Assembly (NCBI GenBank): GCA_947474005.1
Contig: CANJHI010000010.1
Span: 1-62,636, forward strand
Source: Alphaproteobacteria bacterium
GTDB taxonomy: Bacteria; Pseudomonadota; Alphaproteobacteria; Reyranellales; Reyranellaceae
Length of the DNA stretch: 62,636 nucleotides
Direction of reading: 5' to 3'
Of this stretch, positions 37,575 through 46,233 are shown piece by piece; positions within the stretch are counted from its first letter, which is position 1, and each line of letters opens with the position of its first letter. A model generated the notes under the pieces. It had not been told where the DNA came from. It did no database searches and saw only the letters and a list, made by a program, of their open reading frames with translations. The position numbers were made by a program, and so were the translations under genes.

Positions 37575-38807
37575 TCAGCTCTCCAGAACATAGAGATGGA
37601 AGCCGCCGTAGATCGCCGAACGGTCGCGCGCCGTGAAGTCCTGCGACGCGGCGGCCTCGTAGCGCCAGCGGCCGAGCAGCGCCGGGTCGAGGCGGCCCGG
37701 CAGCAGCGACGGTTCGGCCGCCGTCCGGAAGATCGCCCGCGCTCCTGTCCGCGCCGTGCGCGTGATCTCGGTCCACAGCGCGCCCAGCTGCTCGTCGGTC
37801 ATCCAGTCCTGGGCGTCGAGCAGCACGTAGCGGTCGCGCGACGCGTCCGGACAGGACGCGAGATATTCGGTGATCGAGCGGTTCAAGACTTCGACCCGGT
37901 CGACGCGGGCGCGGACGACATCGAATTGATTGCGCCGCAAATAGGGCGGCAACGGCCCCTCGCCACCCCCGCCGTAGCGTCGGCCGAAGGCCTGCCAGGC
38001 GAAGTAGTTATCGGCGAGGCTGAAACCACAGGCGAGCCGTTCGACCCGTTCGCGCAACACCGCGCTCATGCCGCGGCCACCGGCCAGTGCCTCGTACTGC
38101 GCCGGCGGGATGCCGAGACCGTAGAGCGAGAGCCGGTTGCCGGTCGCCCAGCGTACCGCCGGGCGGTCGAACAGCGGCGCCAGCGCCGTCTCATAGAAAT
38201 GGCGCTGCTCGGCCATGGTGCGGGCGCTCAGGAGATCGCGCAGATCGACGCCGTGCAGGCGCGCGGCGGCATGGGCGAGACCGATGAAGCGGCCGAGCAC
38301 GCCGTGGCGATAGGCATTGCGGGCGAAGATCGAAATGCGACGCCGGCCGAAGCGCTGCAGGCTGCGGCCCTGCCAATAGGTGCGGCTCTCGGGGTCGAGA
38401 TGCGGCGCGATCAGGCGGTCGTAGGCCGCAACATTGGCCTGGTCGTCGGCCGAGCCGAAGAAGCGGTAAAACATTTCCCACGACGGCAGGCGGCTCGCCG
38501 CCACCAGTTTCAGTCGGTTGAGCGCCACATGCGCCCCGCTGAGATCGACGGCGGTGATCCGCGCCGGCCCCGCCGTGAGGTAGGAGAGGATGTTGCAGCC
38601 GCCCGACGCGATCGCCACGACATGGCTGTCGGGCGCGAGCGCCAGCGCTTCGAGGTCGATCTCGGGGTCTTCCCAGATCTGGGTGTAGACGAGGCCGCGG
38701 AACAGCCGTTCGAAGACGTGCTCCAGAAGTCCCTCGCGGGACAGGACGCGATTGCGGCGGACCGCCTGTTTCAGGCGGACATTGCTCTCATCCCGCGGAT
38801 AGGCCAA
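37575..38807 (-). CDS. btaA: SAM:diacylglycerol 3-amino-3-carboxypropyltransferase
   Basis: DUF3419 family enzyme transferring the aminocarboxypropyl group of SAM onto diacylglycerol, the first step of DGTS synthesis. Motifs include YTQIWEDPEIDLEAL, VVAIASGGCNILSYLT (SAM site), ITAVDLSGAHVALNRLK and the LLDAQDWMTDEQL block. The TTG at 38807, preceded by GGAG, gives 410 residues, close to the Rhodobacter BtaA length; the frame extends upstream through the Pho box and -10 region, so the longer form is rejected. Induction by phosphate limitation is expected, and the product replaces phospholipids. Confidence 0.94.
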   Translation of the reverse strand: MAYPRDESNVRLKQAVRRNRVLSREGLLEHVFERLFRGLVYTQIWEDPEIDLEALALAPDSHVVAIASGGCNILSYLTAGPARITAVDLSGAHVALNRLKLVAASRLPSWEMFYRFFGSADDQANVAAYDRLIAPHLDPESRTYWQGRSLQRFGRRRISIFARNAYRHGVLGRFIGLAHAAARLHGVDLRDLLSARTMAEQRHFYETALAPLFDRPAVRWATGNRLSLYGLGIPPAQYEALAGGRGMSAVLRERVERLACGFSLADNYFAWQAFGRRYGGGGEGPLPPYLRRNQFDVVRARVDRVEVLNRSITEYLASCPDASRDRYVLLDAQDWMTDEQLGALWTEITRTARTGARAIFRTAAEPSLLPGRLDPALLGRWRYEAAASQDFTARDRSAIYGGFHLYVLES

Positions 38808-38838
38808 CCGAACGACTCCGGCTTTACTCGACCTGCCC

Positions 38839-38872
38839 AATGTATCCACCCCAGGTGCCAGTTTGATGACAG
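38839..38872 (-). promoter_or_regulatory. Pho box and -10 element of the btaAB promoter
   Basis: On the minus strand CTGTCAT-CAAA-CTGGCAC (38872-38855) matches the PhoB site CTGTCAT-N4-CTGTCAC with a single change. A TACATT -10 candidate (38844-38839) follows ten bases later, the usual spacing for PhoB-activated promoters in which the Pho box replaces the -35. The btaA start is about 30 bases further on. Confidence 0.82.
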
Positions 38873-38915
38873 GCACGCACTTGACGGGATGTCCGGTTAG
38901 GGAGAACGTGCCGCC

Positions 38916-39482
38916 ATGACCACGCAAAATTCAGCCCAGGGTTTCGCCCTCTTCGACTCGTCGATCGGCACCTGCGGCATCGCCTGGAGCCCGCGCGGCA
39001 TCGCGGGGCTGCAGTTGCCCGAATCGACGGCCGACGCGACACGCGTGCGCCTGCACCGGCGCTGGCCCGATGCGATCGAGAGTTCCCCGCCGCCCGGTGT
39101 CGGCCGCGCCATCGAGCGCGTGCTGTTACTGCTGAAGGGCGAAGCGGCGGATCTCACCGATATCCCACTCGACCTCAAGGCCGCGCCGGAATTCCACCGC
39201 AAGGTCTACGAGGTGGCGCGCACCATCCCGCCCGGCCGCACCATGACCTACGGCGAGATCGCCAAGCGTCTCGGTGTCCCGCACGAATCGCGCGAGGTCG
39301 GCCAGGCGCTGGGGCGCAATCCCGTCGCCATCATCGTGCCCTGCCACCGCGTGCTGGGCGCCGACGGCAAGATGGGCGGTTTTTCCGCCAACGGCGGCGT
39401 CTCGACCAAGCGACGCATGCTGGAGATCGAGGGAGCCCCCGCGGTCGGCGCGGGGCCCTTGTTCGCCCAGCAGCAGCAATGA
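38916..39482 (+). CDS. ogt: Methylated-DNA-protein-cysteine methyltransferase
   Basis: Suicide repair protein removing O6-alkyl groups from guanine. The 188-residue product has the C-terminal MGMT domain with EFHRKVYEVARTIPPGRTMTYG, the helix RNPVAIIVPCHRVLG and acceptor Cys143 in PCHR. No Ada-type N-terminal domain is present, so it is Ogt-like. It overlaps the glycosylase gene by four bases (ATGA), forming an alkylation-repair operon, and is divergent from btaA. Confidence 0.94.
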   Translation: MTTQNSAQGFALFDSSIGTCGIAWSPRGIAGLQLPESTADATRVRLHRRWPDAIESSPPPGVGRAIERVLLLLKGEAADLTDIPLDLKAAPEFHRKVYEVARTIPPGRTMTYGEIAKRLGVPHESREVGQALGRNPVAIIVPCHRVLGADGKMGGFSANGGVSTKRRMLEIEGAPAVGAGPLFAQQQQ

Positions 39483-40111
39483 CCGGCTTTCCCTTCAAGC
39501 CCGCCAAGGCCCTCGCCCATCTGAAGGCCGCCGATCCGGCGTTGGCCGCGATCATCGACACCGTCGGTCCGTTCCGTATGGAGCTGAAAGTCTCGCGCAG
39601 CCTGTTCGGCGCGCTGGCCGAAGCCATCGTCTACCAGCAGCTTTCCAACAAGGCGGCAGCCACGATCTACGGCCGTGTCGAAGCGCTCTATCCACGCGCG
39701 ACGGCGGGCTTCACGCCGCGCCATATCCTGGCGACGGCCGATGAGAAGCTGCGCGCCTGTGGCCTGTCGCGCGCCAAGGTGCTGGCCGTGCAGGACCTCG
39801 CGCGCCGCGTCGCAAGCGGCGAGTTGCCGACCCTCGACGAAGCGCATGGTCTAAAAGATGCCGAGCTGATCGAGCGGCTGGTAAAAGTGCGCGGCATCGG
39901 CCGCTGGAGCGCCGAGATGTTCCTGATGTTTCGCCTCGGCCGTCCCGACGTGCTGCCGCTCGACGACTACAGCCTGCGCAAGACTTATGCGAAAGCGTTT
40001 AAGAAGCGTGCGCTGCCCTCGCCGCAGGCCCTTGAAAAGGCCGGTGAAAAATGGCGGCCTTACCGCACGGTGGCGTGCTGGTATCTATGGCGGGTACTAG
40101 ACATAGTGTAG
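39479..40111 (+). CDS. DNA-3-methyladenine glycosylase II (AlkA-type HhH-GPD)
   Basis: Base-excision enzyme of 210 residues for alkylated bases. The helix-hairpin-helix is LVKVRGIGRWSAEMFLMF and the catalytic Asp is Asp163 in VLPLDDYSLRK. The short form, without the N-terminal AlkA domain, matches the Mag1-like group. Translationally coupled to ogt: two repair routes for the same damage. No Ada box or regulator is seen; the intergenic region shared with btaA holds the only promoter. Confidence 0.93.
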   Translation: MTGFPFKPAKALAHLKAADPALAAIIDTVGPFRMELKVSRSLFGALAEAIVYQQLSNKAAATIYGRVEALYPRATAGFTPRHILATADEKLRACGLSRAKVLAVQDLARRVASGELPTLDEAHGLKDAELIERLVKVRGIGRWSAEMFLMFRLGRPDVLPLDDYSLRKTYAKAFKKRALPSPQALEKAGEKWRPYRTVACWYLWRVLDIV

Positions 40112-40159
40112 CGCCTGTCCTCTTTTGAACAGTGTGGACGGGCCCCTGTCCGGCATATA

Positions 40160-40858
40160 ATGGAGCCGCGCATTCCTGTGCTGAAAGGGCTGGTCAGACT
40201 GGCGAAGAAAGCTCAACCCACCTTCGATCCCAAGGCGTTTCTCGCCACCGTGAGTCACGGTCGCAGTGTGGCGGAGTACCGCAAGGGCGGCGTTGTCTTT
40301 CTGCAATCGAGTCCGGCCGATGCCGTCTTCTACATCCAGACGGGCAAGATCAAGATCGTCGTCGCGTCCAAGCAGGGCAAGGAAGCGGTGGTAGCGCTGC
40401 TGGGGCCGGGCGAGTTCTTCGGCGAGGGCTGCCTGATCGGCCAGCCGTTGCGCCTGGCAACGGCCAGGGCCATTGTCGAAAGCGAAGTGACGCGGGTCGG
40501 CAAGGCCGAGATGATCCGCGTCCTTCACGACGAACCGACCTTCGGCGAATTGTTCATCGCCCATCTGCTGACCCGCAACAGCCGCGTCGAGGAGGACCTG
40601 GTCGACCAGCTCTTCAACTCGAGCGAAAAGCGGCTGGCCCGCACGCTGCTTCTGCTGGCGAACTTCGGCAAGGACGGCGGCCCGCAACCGATCACCACCC
40701 CCATGAGCCAGGAAACGCTGGCCGAGATCATCGGCACCACGCGCCCGCGCGTCAGCCATTTCATGAACAAATTCAGGAAGTTGGGCTTCATCGCCTACAA
40801 CGGCCACCTGCAGATCCACAGTTCCCTGCTGAGCGTCCTGCTGCGCGACGACTCCTGA
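40160..40858 (+). CDS. Crp/Fnr family transcriptional regulator
   Basis: A 232-residue regulator with an N-terminal cyclic-nucleotide-binding fold (VVFLQSSPADAVFYIQTGKIKIV, GPGEFFGEGCLIGQPL) and a C-terminal winged helix (MSQETLAEIIGTTRPRVSHFMNKFRKLGFI). There is no N-terminal cysteine cluster, so it is not an oxygen-sensing Fnr. The effector is unknown. It precedes a soluble histidine kinase gene by about 100 bases; a two-gene stress module is possible. Confidence 0.9.
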   Translation: MEPRIPVLKGLVRLAKKAQPTFDPKAFLATVSHGRSVAEYRKGGVVFLQSSPADAVFYIQTGKIKIVVASKQGKEAVVALLGPGEFFGEGCLIGQPLRLATARAIVESEVTRVGKAEMIRVLHDEPTFGELFIAHLLTRNSRVEEDLVDQLFNSSEKRLARTLLLLANFGKDGGPQPITTPMSQETLAEIIGTTRPRVSHFMNKFRKLGFIAYNGHLQIHSSLLSVLLRDDS

Positions 40859-40956
40859 AGTCCGCCGCAGCCTCCCGGGCGAGATGGTCAATAGAGGACA
40901 GACTCCTGTCCCAGCCGGGGGTCACTGTACGTCGGGTACCGAACATAGAGAGGGAA

Positions 40957-42147
40957 ATGCTTCACGGTGCCCGAGCAAGGGGCCCTGCCATGTTGTACCT
41001 CGTCAAACCGTCACCACCGACACGCCCTGGACTGGAGAACGAAATCCATCAGAAGGAAGTCTACCAAAGGGAAGTGCATCGTCTCGAGTTGCTGAAGCGC
41101 TACGAGATCCTCGATACGCCGCCCGAGGCCGCGTTCGACCGCATCACGGCGCTGGCGGCGGACCTCTTCAATGCCCCGATCGCGATCATCAGCTTCCTCG
41201 ACGGCCACCGCCTGTGGTTCAAGTCGCACCATGGTCTCGACAGCTCGGAAGTACGATGGGGTCCGGAGGCCGCCGTCTCCACCATGGAGACGCTGATCCG
41301 GGGTGAATTCGGCCTGGGCTTTTTTGTCAGCGCGCCCCTGATCACGCACGACGGCCACGATCTTGGCGCGCTCTGCGTGATCGATTATCAGCCCCGGGCG
41401 GCCGACGAGCGGCAGCTTCGCCACCTCGCGACACTGGCCGCACTGGTCACGGACAGGATGGAACTGCGCCTGACGGCCCGCAATGCCGCCGCGCGGGCCG
41501 ATATCCTGGCCAGTGAAATCGATCACCGCGCCATGAACAGCCTGCAGCTGGTCGCCAGCCTGCTCAATCTGCAAAGCCGGGTCACGCAGGCGCCCGAAAC
41601 GGCCCAGCAACTCATGATCGCCTCAAATCGCGTCCTTGCCGTGGCGCGCGTGCACCGGAACTTCTCCGCCGACGAGTCTATCGACCGCGTATTGCTCCTG
41701 GCCTACCTGCGCCGGCTCTGCGCCGAGCTCGCGGAAGTCCTCGACGTCGCCATCGAGGTCGAGGGCACGGAAGCCAGCGTGCCCACGACACAAGTCCTGG
41801 CGATAGGTCTCATCGTGAACGAGCTTGCGACCAACGCGAAGAAACATGGTGCCGGGCCGATCAAGATCACCTTCACGTCGGGCGTGGCCAGGTCAGACGC
41901 AGCAGGGCATCACGAACTCTGCATCCTCGACCAGGGTGATGGCTTGCCGGAGGGGTTCGCCGTGAACCGGCTCAAGGGCAATGGCCTCGGCATCAAGGTG
42001 GTGGCGGTCCTTGTGGAGCAACTCGAGGGCCGACTGTCCGCCGGCGCCAATCCGGCCGGTCGAGGCGCCTGCTTCACCATCACGTTCCCTGGCACCTTCC
42101 CCGGCGCCGCGCCGGAGACCGATGCCGACATGCGGCATCAAGGATAA
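40957..42147 (+). CDS. GAF-domain sensor histidine kinase (HWE/HisKA_2 type)
   Basis: Soluble kinase of about 396 residues. Residues 35-165 form a GAF domain (YEILDTPPEAAFDRITALAA, FNAPIAIISFLDGHRLWFKS), followed by the phospho-acceptor region with His in ASEIDHRAMNSLQLVASLL and the HATPase domain (LIVNELATNAKKHG, DQGDGLP, NGLGIKVV). This is the HWE/HisKA_2 family common in alphaproteobacterial general stress and light signalling. No response regulator is adjacent. ATG 40957 with AGAGAGGG is used; ATG 40990 is also possible. Confidence 0.88.
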   Translation: MLHGARARGPAMLYLVKPSPPTRPGLENEIHQKEVYQREVHRLELLKRYEILDTPPEAAFDRITALAADLFNAPIAIISFLDGHRLWFKSHHGLDSSEVRWGPEAAVSTMETLIRGEFGLGFFVSAPLITHDGHDLGALCVIDYQPRAADERQLRHLATLAALVTDRMELRLTARNAAARADILASEIDHRAMNSLQLVASLLNLQSRVTQAPETAQQLMIASNRVLAVARVHRNFSADESIDRVLLLAYLRRLCAELAEVLDVAIEVEGTEASVPTTQVLAIGLIVNELATNAKKHGAGPIKITFTSGVARSDAAGHHELCILDQGDGLPEGFAVNRLKGNGLGIKVVAVLVEQLEGRLSAGANPAGRGACFTITFPGTFPGAAPETDADMRHQG

Positions 42148-42202
42148 AGACCCGTTCACCCGTGCCACTGGAGTGACACGGTCGCCATGACATAATCGGC
42201 GC

Positions 42203-43597
42203 ATGGCTCTTCCGTTCTCCAATACCGCCGGCCGCACGCTCGAACGCCTGCGCACCGCCTTCATCGACACCGCCCGCGGCGCACGCGAGGTGGTGGGTGC
42301 CCCGCTCCGCCCCGATCTGCCCGACGACGATATTCCGAGGCTGAAGAACCGCATCGACGCCTGCCTCGCGGGCAAGGGTGGCGAGACGGCGCGGCGCGGC
42401 CGGGCGGCCGACCTGGGGCAGGCCTATCTCTCGCTCTCGGCCACCGGCCGAAAGAAATTCCTGCTGACGCTCGCCCACGACTACGGCCTACCGCGCGAAG
42501 CCGCCCTCGCTAAGGTCGAGCGCTGGCGCACCTCCAAGGATCCGGCGCGGGCGCTGCGCCGGGCGCTGGAGCCGCCGGCGGTGCGGCTGCTGCACGAGTT
42601 CGTGGGCGTGCCGCAGGGCGTGAAGTTCGTGGTCGATCTGCGTGCCGAGCTGATGGCGCTCGGCCGCAGCGATGCTGCCGCACGGGCCCTCAGCGAGGAT
42701 CTCCGGCCCCTGCTCGGCGCCTGGTTCGATGTCGGCTTCCTCGACCTGGTGCGCATCGACTGGCGGTCGCCCGCCGCGCTGCTGGAAAAGCTCGTGGCCT
42801 ACGAGGCCGTACACGCCATCCGCTCCTGGCGCGACCTCAAGAACCGGCTCGATTCCGACCGGCGCTGCTTCGCCTTCTTCCACCCGCGCATGCCCGAGGA
42901 ACCGCTGATCTTCGTCGAGGTGGCGCTGGTCCATGGTCTGGCGGGCAACGTGCAGCGCCTGCTCGACGCGCGCGCCGAGACCAGCGATCCAGGCGAGGCC
43001 AATACCGCGATCTTCTACTCCATCTCCAATTGCCAGCAGGGCCTGGCGGGCATCAGCTTCGGCAACTTCCTGATCAAGCGCGTGGCCGACCAGCTTGCGG
43101 GCGAAATGCCCCGGATTAAGGAGTTCGCCACGCTGTCGCCCGTCCCCGGCCTGCGCCAGCACATCGACGGCCGGCTGAAAAACGAGGGCGACGATGCCCT
43201 CACCTCATCCGAGATCGCCTCCCTGGGGCCGGTGATCGGCGACGCCCGAGGTGCCGCCGCGGTGCGCCGCCTGCTCGACCGGCCGACCTGGTGGGAGGTG
43301 CCGGCGATCAACAAGGCGCTGCGCCCCATCCTGTCGCGCCTCGCGGCGCATTATCTCACGACGGCCGACGACAAGGGCCGCGCACTTGATCGCGTGGCGC
43401 ACTTCCATCTCGGCAACGGCGCCATCGTCGAACGGCTGAACTGGCTGGCCGACACCAGCGCCAACGGTGTTAGGCAGTCCTACGCCATGATGGTGAACTA
43501 CCGCTACAAACTGGGCGACGTCGATGCCAACCACGAGGCCTATTCGAACGGCAAGATCGTCGCCAGCCGCGAGGTCCGGGCGCTGGCGAAGGGGTAG
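42203..43597 (+). CDS. Malonyl-CoA decarboxylase
   Basis: Converts malonyl-CoA to acetyl-CoA. The 464-residue product has the helical N-terminal domain and the GNAT-like catalytic domain: RCFAFFHPRMPEEPLIFVEVAL with the conserved His-Pro, FYSISNCQQGLAGISFGNFLIKRV with the catalytic Ser region, and AHFHLGNGAIVERLNWLAD near the end. Usual matA/matB/matC partners are not next to it. It would remove malonyl-CoA formed from malonate or by side reactions. Confidence 0.94.
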   Translation: MALPFSNTAGRTLERLRTAFIDTARGAREVVGAPLRPDLPDDDIPRLKNRIDACLAGKGGETARRGRAADLGQAYLSLSATGRKKFLLTLAHDYGLPREAALAKVERWRTSKDPARALRRALEPPAVRLLHEFVGVPQGVKFVVDLRAELMALGRSDAAARALSEDLRPLLGAWFDVGFLDLVRIDWRSPAALLEKLVAYEAVHAIRSWRDLKNRLDSDRRCFAFFHPRMPEEPLIFVEVALVHGLAGNVQRLLDARAETSDPGEANTAIFYSISNCQQGLAGISFGNFLIKRVADQLAGEMPRIKEFATLSPVPGLRQHIDGRLKNEGDDALTSSEIASLGPVIGDARGAAAVRRLLDRPTWWEVPAINKALRPILSRLAAHYLTTADDKGRALDRVAHFHLGNGAIVERLNWLADTSANGVRQSYAMMVNYRYKLGDVDANHEAYSNGKIVASREVRALAKG

Positions 43598-43612
43598 ACC
43601 GGGAGCGAAGCG

Positions 43613-43816
43613 ATAAACTGGCGCCTGTGGACCTGGAAGGAGTACGTCGGCGTTCTCCTTGCCGTGGCCCTTGTCGTGGGTTTTGCGGTCGTGACGATGG
43701 GATTTCCAAATTGGCACAACAGCTTCGGTTTTGAGCCGGAGTGGCGATGTTTCAACTCAATGGTCAGCGGCCCGGTATGTACTAAAAAGCCCGGTAGCGC
43801 TCCGCCGTCGCGGTAA
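43613..43816 (+). pseudogene. Small membrane-protein frame whose start codon reads ATA
   Basis: From 43598 a frame continues in register after the malonyl-CoA decarboxylase stop up to TAA at 43814. From the ATA at 43613 it reads NWRLWTWKEYVGVLLAVALV, a transmembrane helix, and then GFPNWHNSFGFEPEWRC. The aromatic-rich ends look like a real small protein. GGGAG lies seven bases before the ATA, just where an ATG would be expected, so a start-codon mutation (ATG to ATA) is suspected. CTG at 43625 is another non-standard choice. Confidence 0.45.
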
Positions 43817-43846
43817 GACGTTTCTCACGGTCCTGCTGGACCAGAC

Positions 43847-43862
43847 ATACAAATACTTGTAT
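43847..43862. promoter_or_regulatory. Palindromic operator of the toxin-antitoxin operon
   Basis: ATACAA-ATAC-TTGTAT is a perfect inverted repeat 10 bases before the toxin GTG start. Antitoxins with an HTH domain commonly bind such a site to autoregulate. Confidence 0.55.
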
Positions 43863-43872
43863 ATGCCACTTC

Positions 43873-44199
43873 GTGAAGGGCGTCGTTTTTCGTGGCGACT
43901 CTCTTGAGCGACTGAGGCGGTTTCCGGCTTCAGTGCGTCAGGACGCGGGCTATCAGCTGGAGCGTATCCAGCGGGGTGTGGCACCGGACGATTTCAAGTC
44001 CATGTCGACGATCGGAGCCGGCGTGCAGGAAATTCGTGTACGCGATGCGGCCGGTGCGTTCCGCATCATCGATATCGCTCGCTTCGAGGAAGCGGTTTAC
44101 GTCCTGCATGCCTTCCAAAAGAAGATGGCGAAGACGTCACCGTTAGACACCGAGTTGGCACGGCAACGATATCGACGCTTGTTGGAGGACAGGAGATGA
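43873..44199 (+). CDS. HigB/RelE-like toxin (phage Gp49-like family)
   Basis: A 108-residue basic protein of the Gp49/HigB toxin group: VVFRGDSLERLRRFPASVRQDAGYQLERIQRG, then the core GAGVQEIRVRDAAGAFRIIDIARFEEAVYVLHAFQKK with the conserved Arg and Lys residues of ribosome-dependent mRNA interferases. The start is GTG at 43873. The stop overlaps the next gene (ATGA). Toxin-first order with an HTH antitoxin is the HigBA layout. Activity is inferred from family only. Confidence 0.87.
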   Translation: MKGVVFRGDSLERLRRFPASVRQDAGYQLERIQRGVAPDDFKSMSTIGAGVQEIRVRDAAGAFRIIDIARFEEAVYVLHAFQKKMAKTSPLDTELARQRYRRLLEDRR

Positions 44200-44477
44200 A
44201 GGCTCGCAAGTTCGCCAATGTCTGGGACGCAGTGGAGCCGATCCCCGAGGTCGCAAAGCAATGGAAGGCGCGCGCCACCTTGGTGACGGCTTTGCGTGAT
44301 CGAATCGTGCGGGCGCGTTGGACGCAGGCCGAAGCGGCCCGGCGGCTCGGAGTCACCCAGCCGCGCATCTCCACGCTCATGCGCGGCAAACTCAGCCTCT
44401 TTTCGCTCGATACGCTCGTCTCGATGGCAACGGCGGCGGGCCTGCGCGTCGAAATCAAGATCCGACGCGCGGCCTGA
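44196..44477 (+). CDS. HigA-like antitoxin, XRE-type HTH
   Basis: A 93-residue DNA-binding protein with helix-turn-helix (RWTQAEAARRLGVTQPRISTLMRGKLSLFSLDTLVSMATAAG) of the HTH_37 group that pairs with Gp49-like toxins. It overlaps the toxin gene by four bases. It should neutralise the toxin and bind the palindrome at 43847-43862. Confidence 0.88.
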   Translation: MKARKFANVWDAVEPIPEVAKQWKARATLVTALRDRIVRARWTQAEAARRLGVTQPRISTLMRGKLSLFSLDTLVSMATAAGLRVEIKIRRAA

Positions 44478-44481
44478 TTCG

Positions 44482-45414
44482 CTACTTGTTCAGATAGTTG
44501 AGCTTCAGGCCCGGGCGCGGCCATTCGAAGCTCACCAGCTTGCCGGTCATCGAGAGCGTGGCGAATGCCGTGCGCAGGTCCGCGCCGCCGAAGCAGACGT
44601 TGGTGACCATCGGGTCGGGCAGCTTGTATTGCGTCACCGACGTGCCATCGGGCGATATGTCGGAGACGGCGCCGGTGATCAGCGTGGCGACGCAGATGTG
44701 ACCGGCCGAATCGACGGCCAGAGAATCGAACATCTGGTAGCCGCCGAGGCCCACGATGACGCGGCCCTTCTCGCCGCGGTAGGGGCCGTTGGCATCTTTT
44801 ATGACGCCCGGCGCCGAGAGATCGAAGGCCCAGCAGCGCGCGGTCGGCGTTTCGACGACATAGAGCGTCTTCTCGTCGGGGGAGAGGCCGCAGCCGTTGG
44901 GGCGCTCGAGCGGAAAGACTTTCTGCTCGATCTTGGAACCGTCGGCGCGGGCGTAATAGACGGCGCCGCGGTCGTTGTCGTACTCGCGCGTCTTGCCGAG
45001 GTCGGTGAACCAGAAGCCGCCCGCATTGTCGAAGACGATGTCGTTGGGGCCGTTCAGCTTGCGGCCGTCGCACGAGTCGTAGAGCGTCTCGACCTTGCCG
45101 GTCTCGGGATCGACGGTCTGGATCGAGCCGCCCTTGTAGGAAGCGGGCTGGGTGCCCGGGAACAGCCGGCCGTCGGGCCGCTTGATCCAGTTGAAGCCGC
45201 CGTTGTTGCAGACGTAGATCTTGCCCTTGGGGCCGACCGCGGCGCCGTTGGGGCCGCCCGGCATCTTGGCCACGATGTGCTGCTGGCCGTCGGGCGTGAC
45301 GCGGGTCAGCGTCTCGCGCGCGATCTCGACCAGGATCACCGAGCCGTCGGGCATGGCGATCGGCCCTTCGGGAAACTGCAGGCCCGAGGTGATTTCCTTG
45401 TGCGGCGTCGTCAT
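44482..45414 (-). CDS. SMP-30/gluconolactonase family protein
   Basis: Six-bladed propeller of 310 residues: LQFPEGPIAMPDGSVILVEI (metal Glu), GGPNGAAVGPKGKIYVCNNGG, LNGPNDIVFDNAGGFWFTD (Asn/Asp ligands), ERPNGCGLSPDEKTLYVVET and VDSAGHICVATL. Members hydrolyse sugar lactones or other esters. It lies 11 bases behind an enoyl-CoA hydratase gene on the same strand and may belong to the same transcript, which would suggest a role in acyl or lactone breakdown. Substrate uncertain. Confidence 0.9.
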   Translation of the reverse strand: MTTPHKEITSGLQFPEGPIAMPDGSVILVEIARETLTRVTPDGQQHIVAKMPGGPNGAAVGPKGKIYVCNNGGFNWIKRPDGRLFPGTQPASYKGGSIQTVDPETGKVETLYDSCDGRKLNGPNDIVFDNAGGFWFTDLGKTREYDNDRGAVYYARADGSKIEQKVFPLERPNGCGLSPDEKTLYVVETPTARCWAFDLSAPGVIKDANGPYRGEKGRVIVGLGGYQMFDSLAVDSAGHICVATLITGAVSDISPDGTSVTQYKLPDPMVTNVCFGGADLRTAFATLSMTGKLVSFEWPRPGLKLNYLNK

Positions 45415-45425
45415 GGTCGTTTCCC

Positions 45426-46214
45426 CTATTTTCCCTTGAAGTCAGGCTTGCGCTTGGCGAGGAAGGCGGCGACCCCCTCCCTGAAATCGTCGCTGCGGCC
45501 GAGCTCGCGCTGGTAGTCGCGCTCGACGTCGAGCTGGGCCGAGAGGTCGTTGCCGCCGGCCTGGTCGAGCGCGCCCTTGATGCGCGCCAGCGCCAGCGTC
45601 GGCCCATCGGCGAGCTTGCGGGCGATCCCGGTGGCGGTCGCGATCAGCTCCGCATCATCGACGACGTCCCAGATCAGGCCCCACTCCTTGGCCTTCTCGG
45701 CCGGGATCTGCGGCGCCAGCATGGCGAGCGCACGGGCGCGCTGGTCGCCCACCAGGCGCGGCAGGAACCAGGTGCTGCCGCCGTCAGGCAGCAGGCCGAT
45801 GCGGGCGAAGGCTTGCAGGAACGACGCCGACTTGCCGGCGATGGCGATATCCGAGGCGAGCGCGAAGCTCATGCCGACGCCCGCCGCCACGCCATTCACC
45901 GCCGCCACGATGGGCTTGGGAAGGGTGCGCATGAGGCGGATCACCGGATTGAAGTATTTGTCGAGGGCGGCGCCCGAGTCGGCGGTGGCGCTCGCTTCGC
46001 GGTCGGGATCGGCCAGATCAGCGCCGGCGCAGAAGCCGCGGCCCGCGCCGGTGATCAGCACGGCGCGCACCGAGGTATCGGCCGCCAGCTCCTCCCAGCA
46101 GGTCTTTATCTCGGCGATCATCTTGCGCGAGACGGCGTTCAGGCGATCGGGCGCGTTGAAGGTGAGCGTGGCCAGGCCGTTGTCGCGCGTGAGCAGGATC
46201 TTGTCGTAAGCCAT
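45426..46214 (-). CDS. Enoyl-CoA hydratase/isomerase family protein, copy 1
   Basis: Crotonase-fold enzyme of 262 residues. Oxyanion-hole segments are GAGRGFCAGADL and VNGVAAGVGMSFALASD; IGLLPDGGSTWFLPRLVG is the segment that has the PaaG/isomerase-type Asp instead of the second hydratase Glu. It resembles its neighbour at 46234-47031 throughout, including the C-terminal ELGRSDDFREGVAAFLAKR, so the pair is a tandem duplication. Likely fatty or aromatic acyl-CoA catabolism. Confidence 0.92.
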   Translation of the reverse strand: MAYDKILLTRDNGLATLTFNAPDRLNAVSRKMIAEIKTCWEELAADTSVRAVLITGAGRGFCAGADLADPDREASATADSGAALDKYFNPVIRLMRTLPKPIVAAVNGVAAGVGMSFALASDIAIAGKSASFLQAFARIGLLPDGGSTWFLPRLVGDQRARALAMLAPQIPAEKAKEWGLIWDVVDDAELIATATGIARKLADGPTLALARIKGALDQAGGNDLSAQLDVERDYQRELGRSDDFREGVAAFLAKRKPDFKGK

Positions 46215-46233
46215 GATGTCCCTGTCCTGTAAA

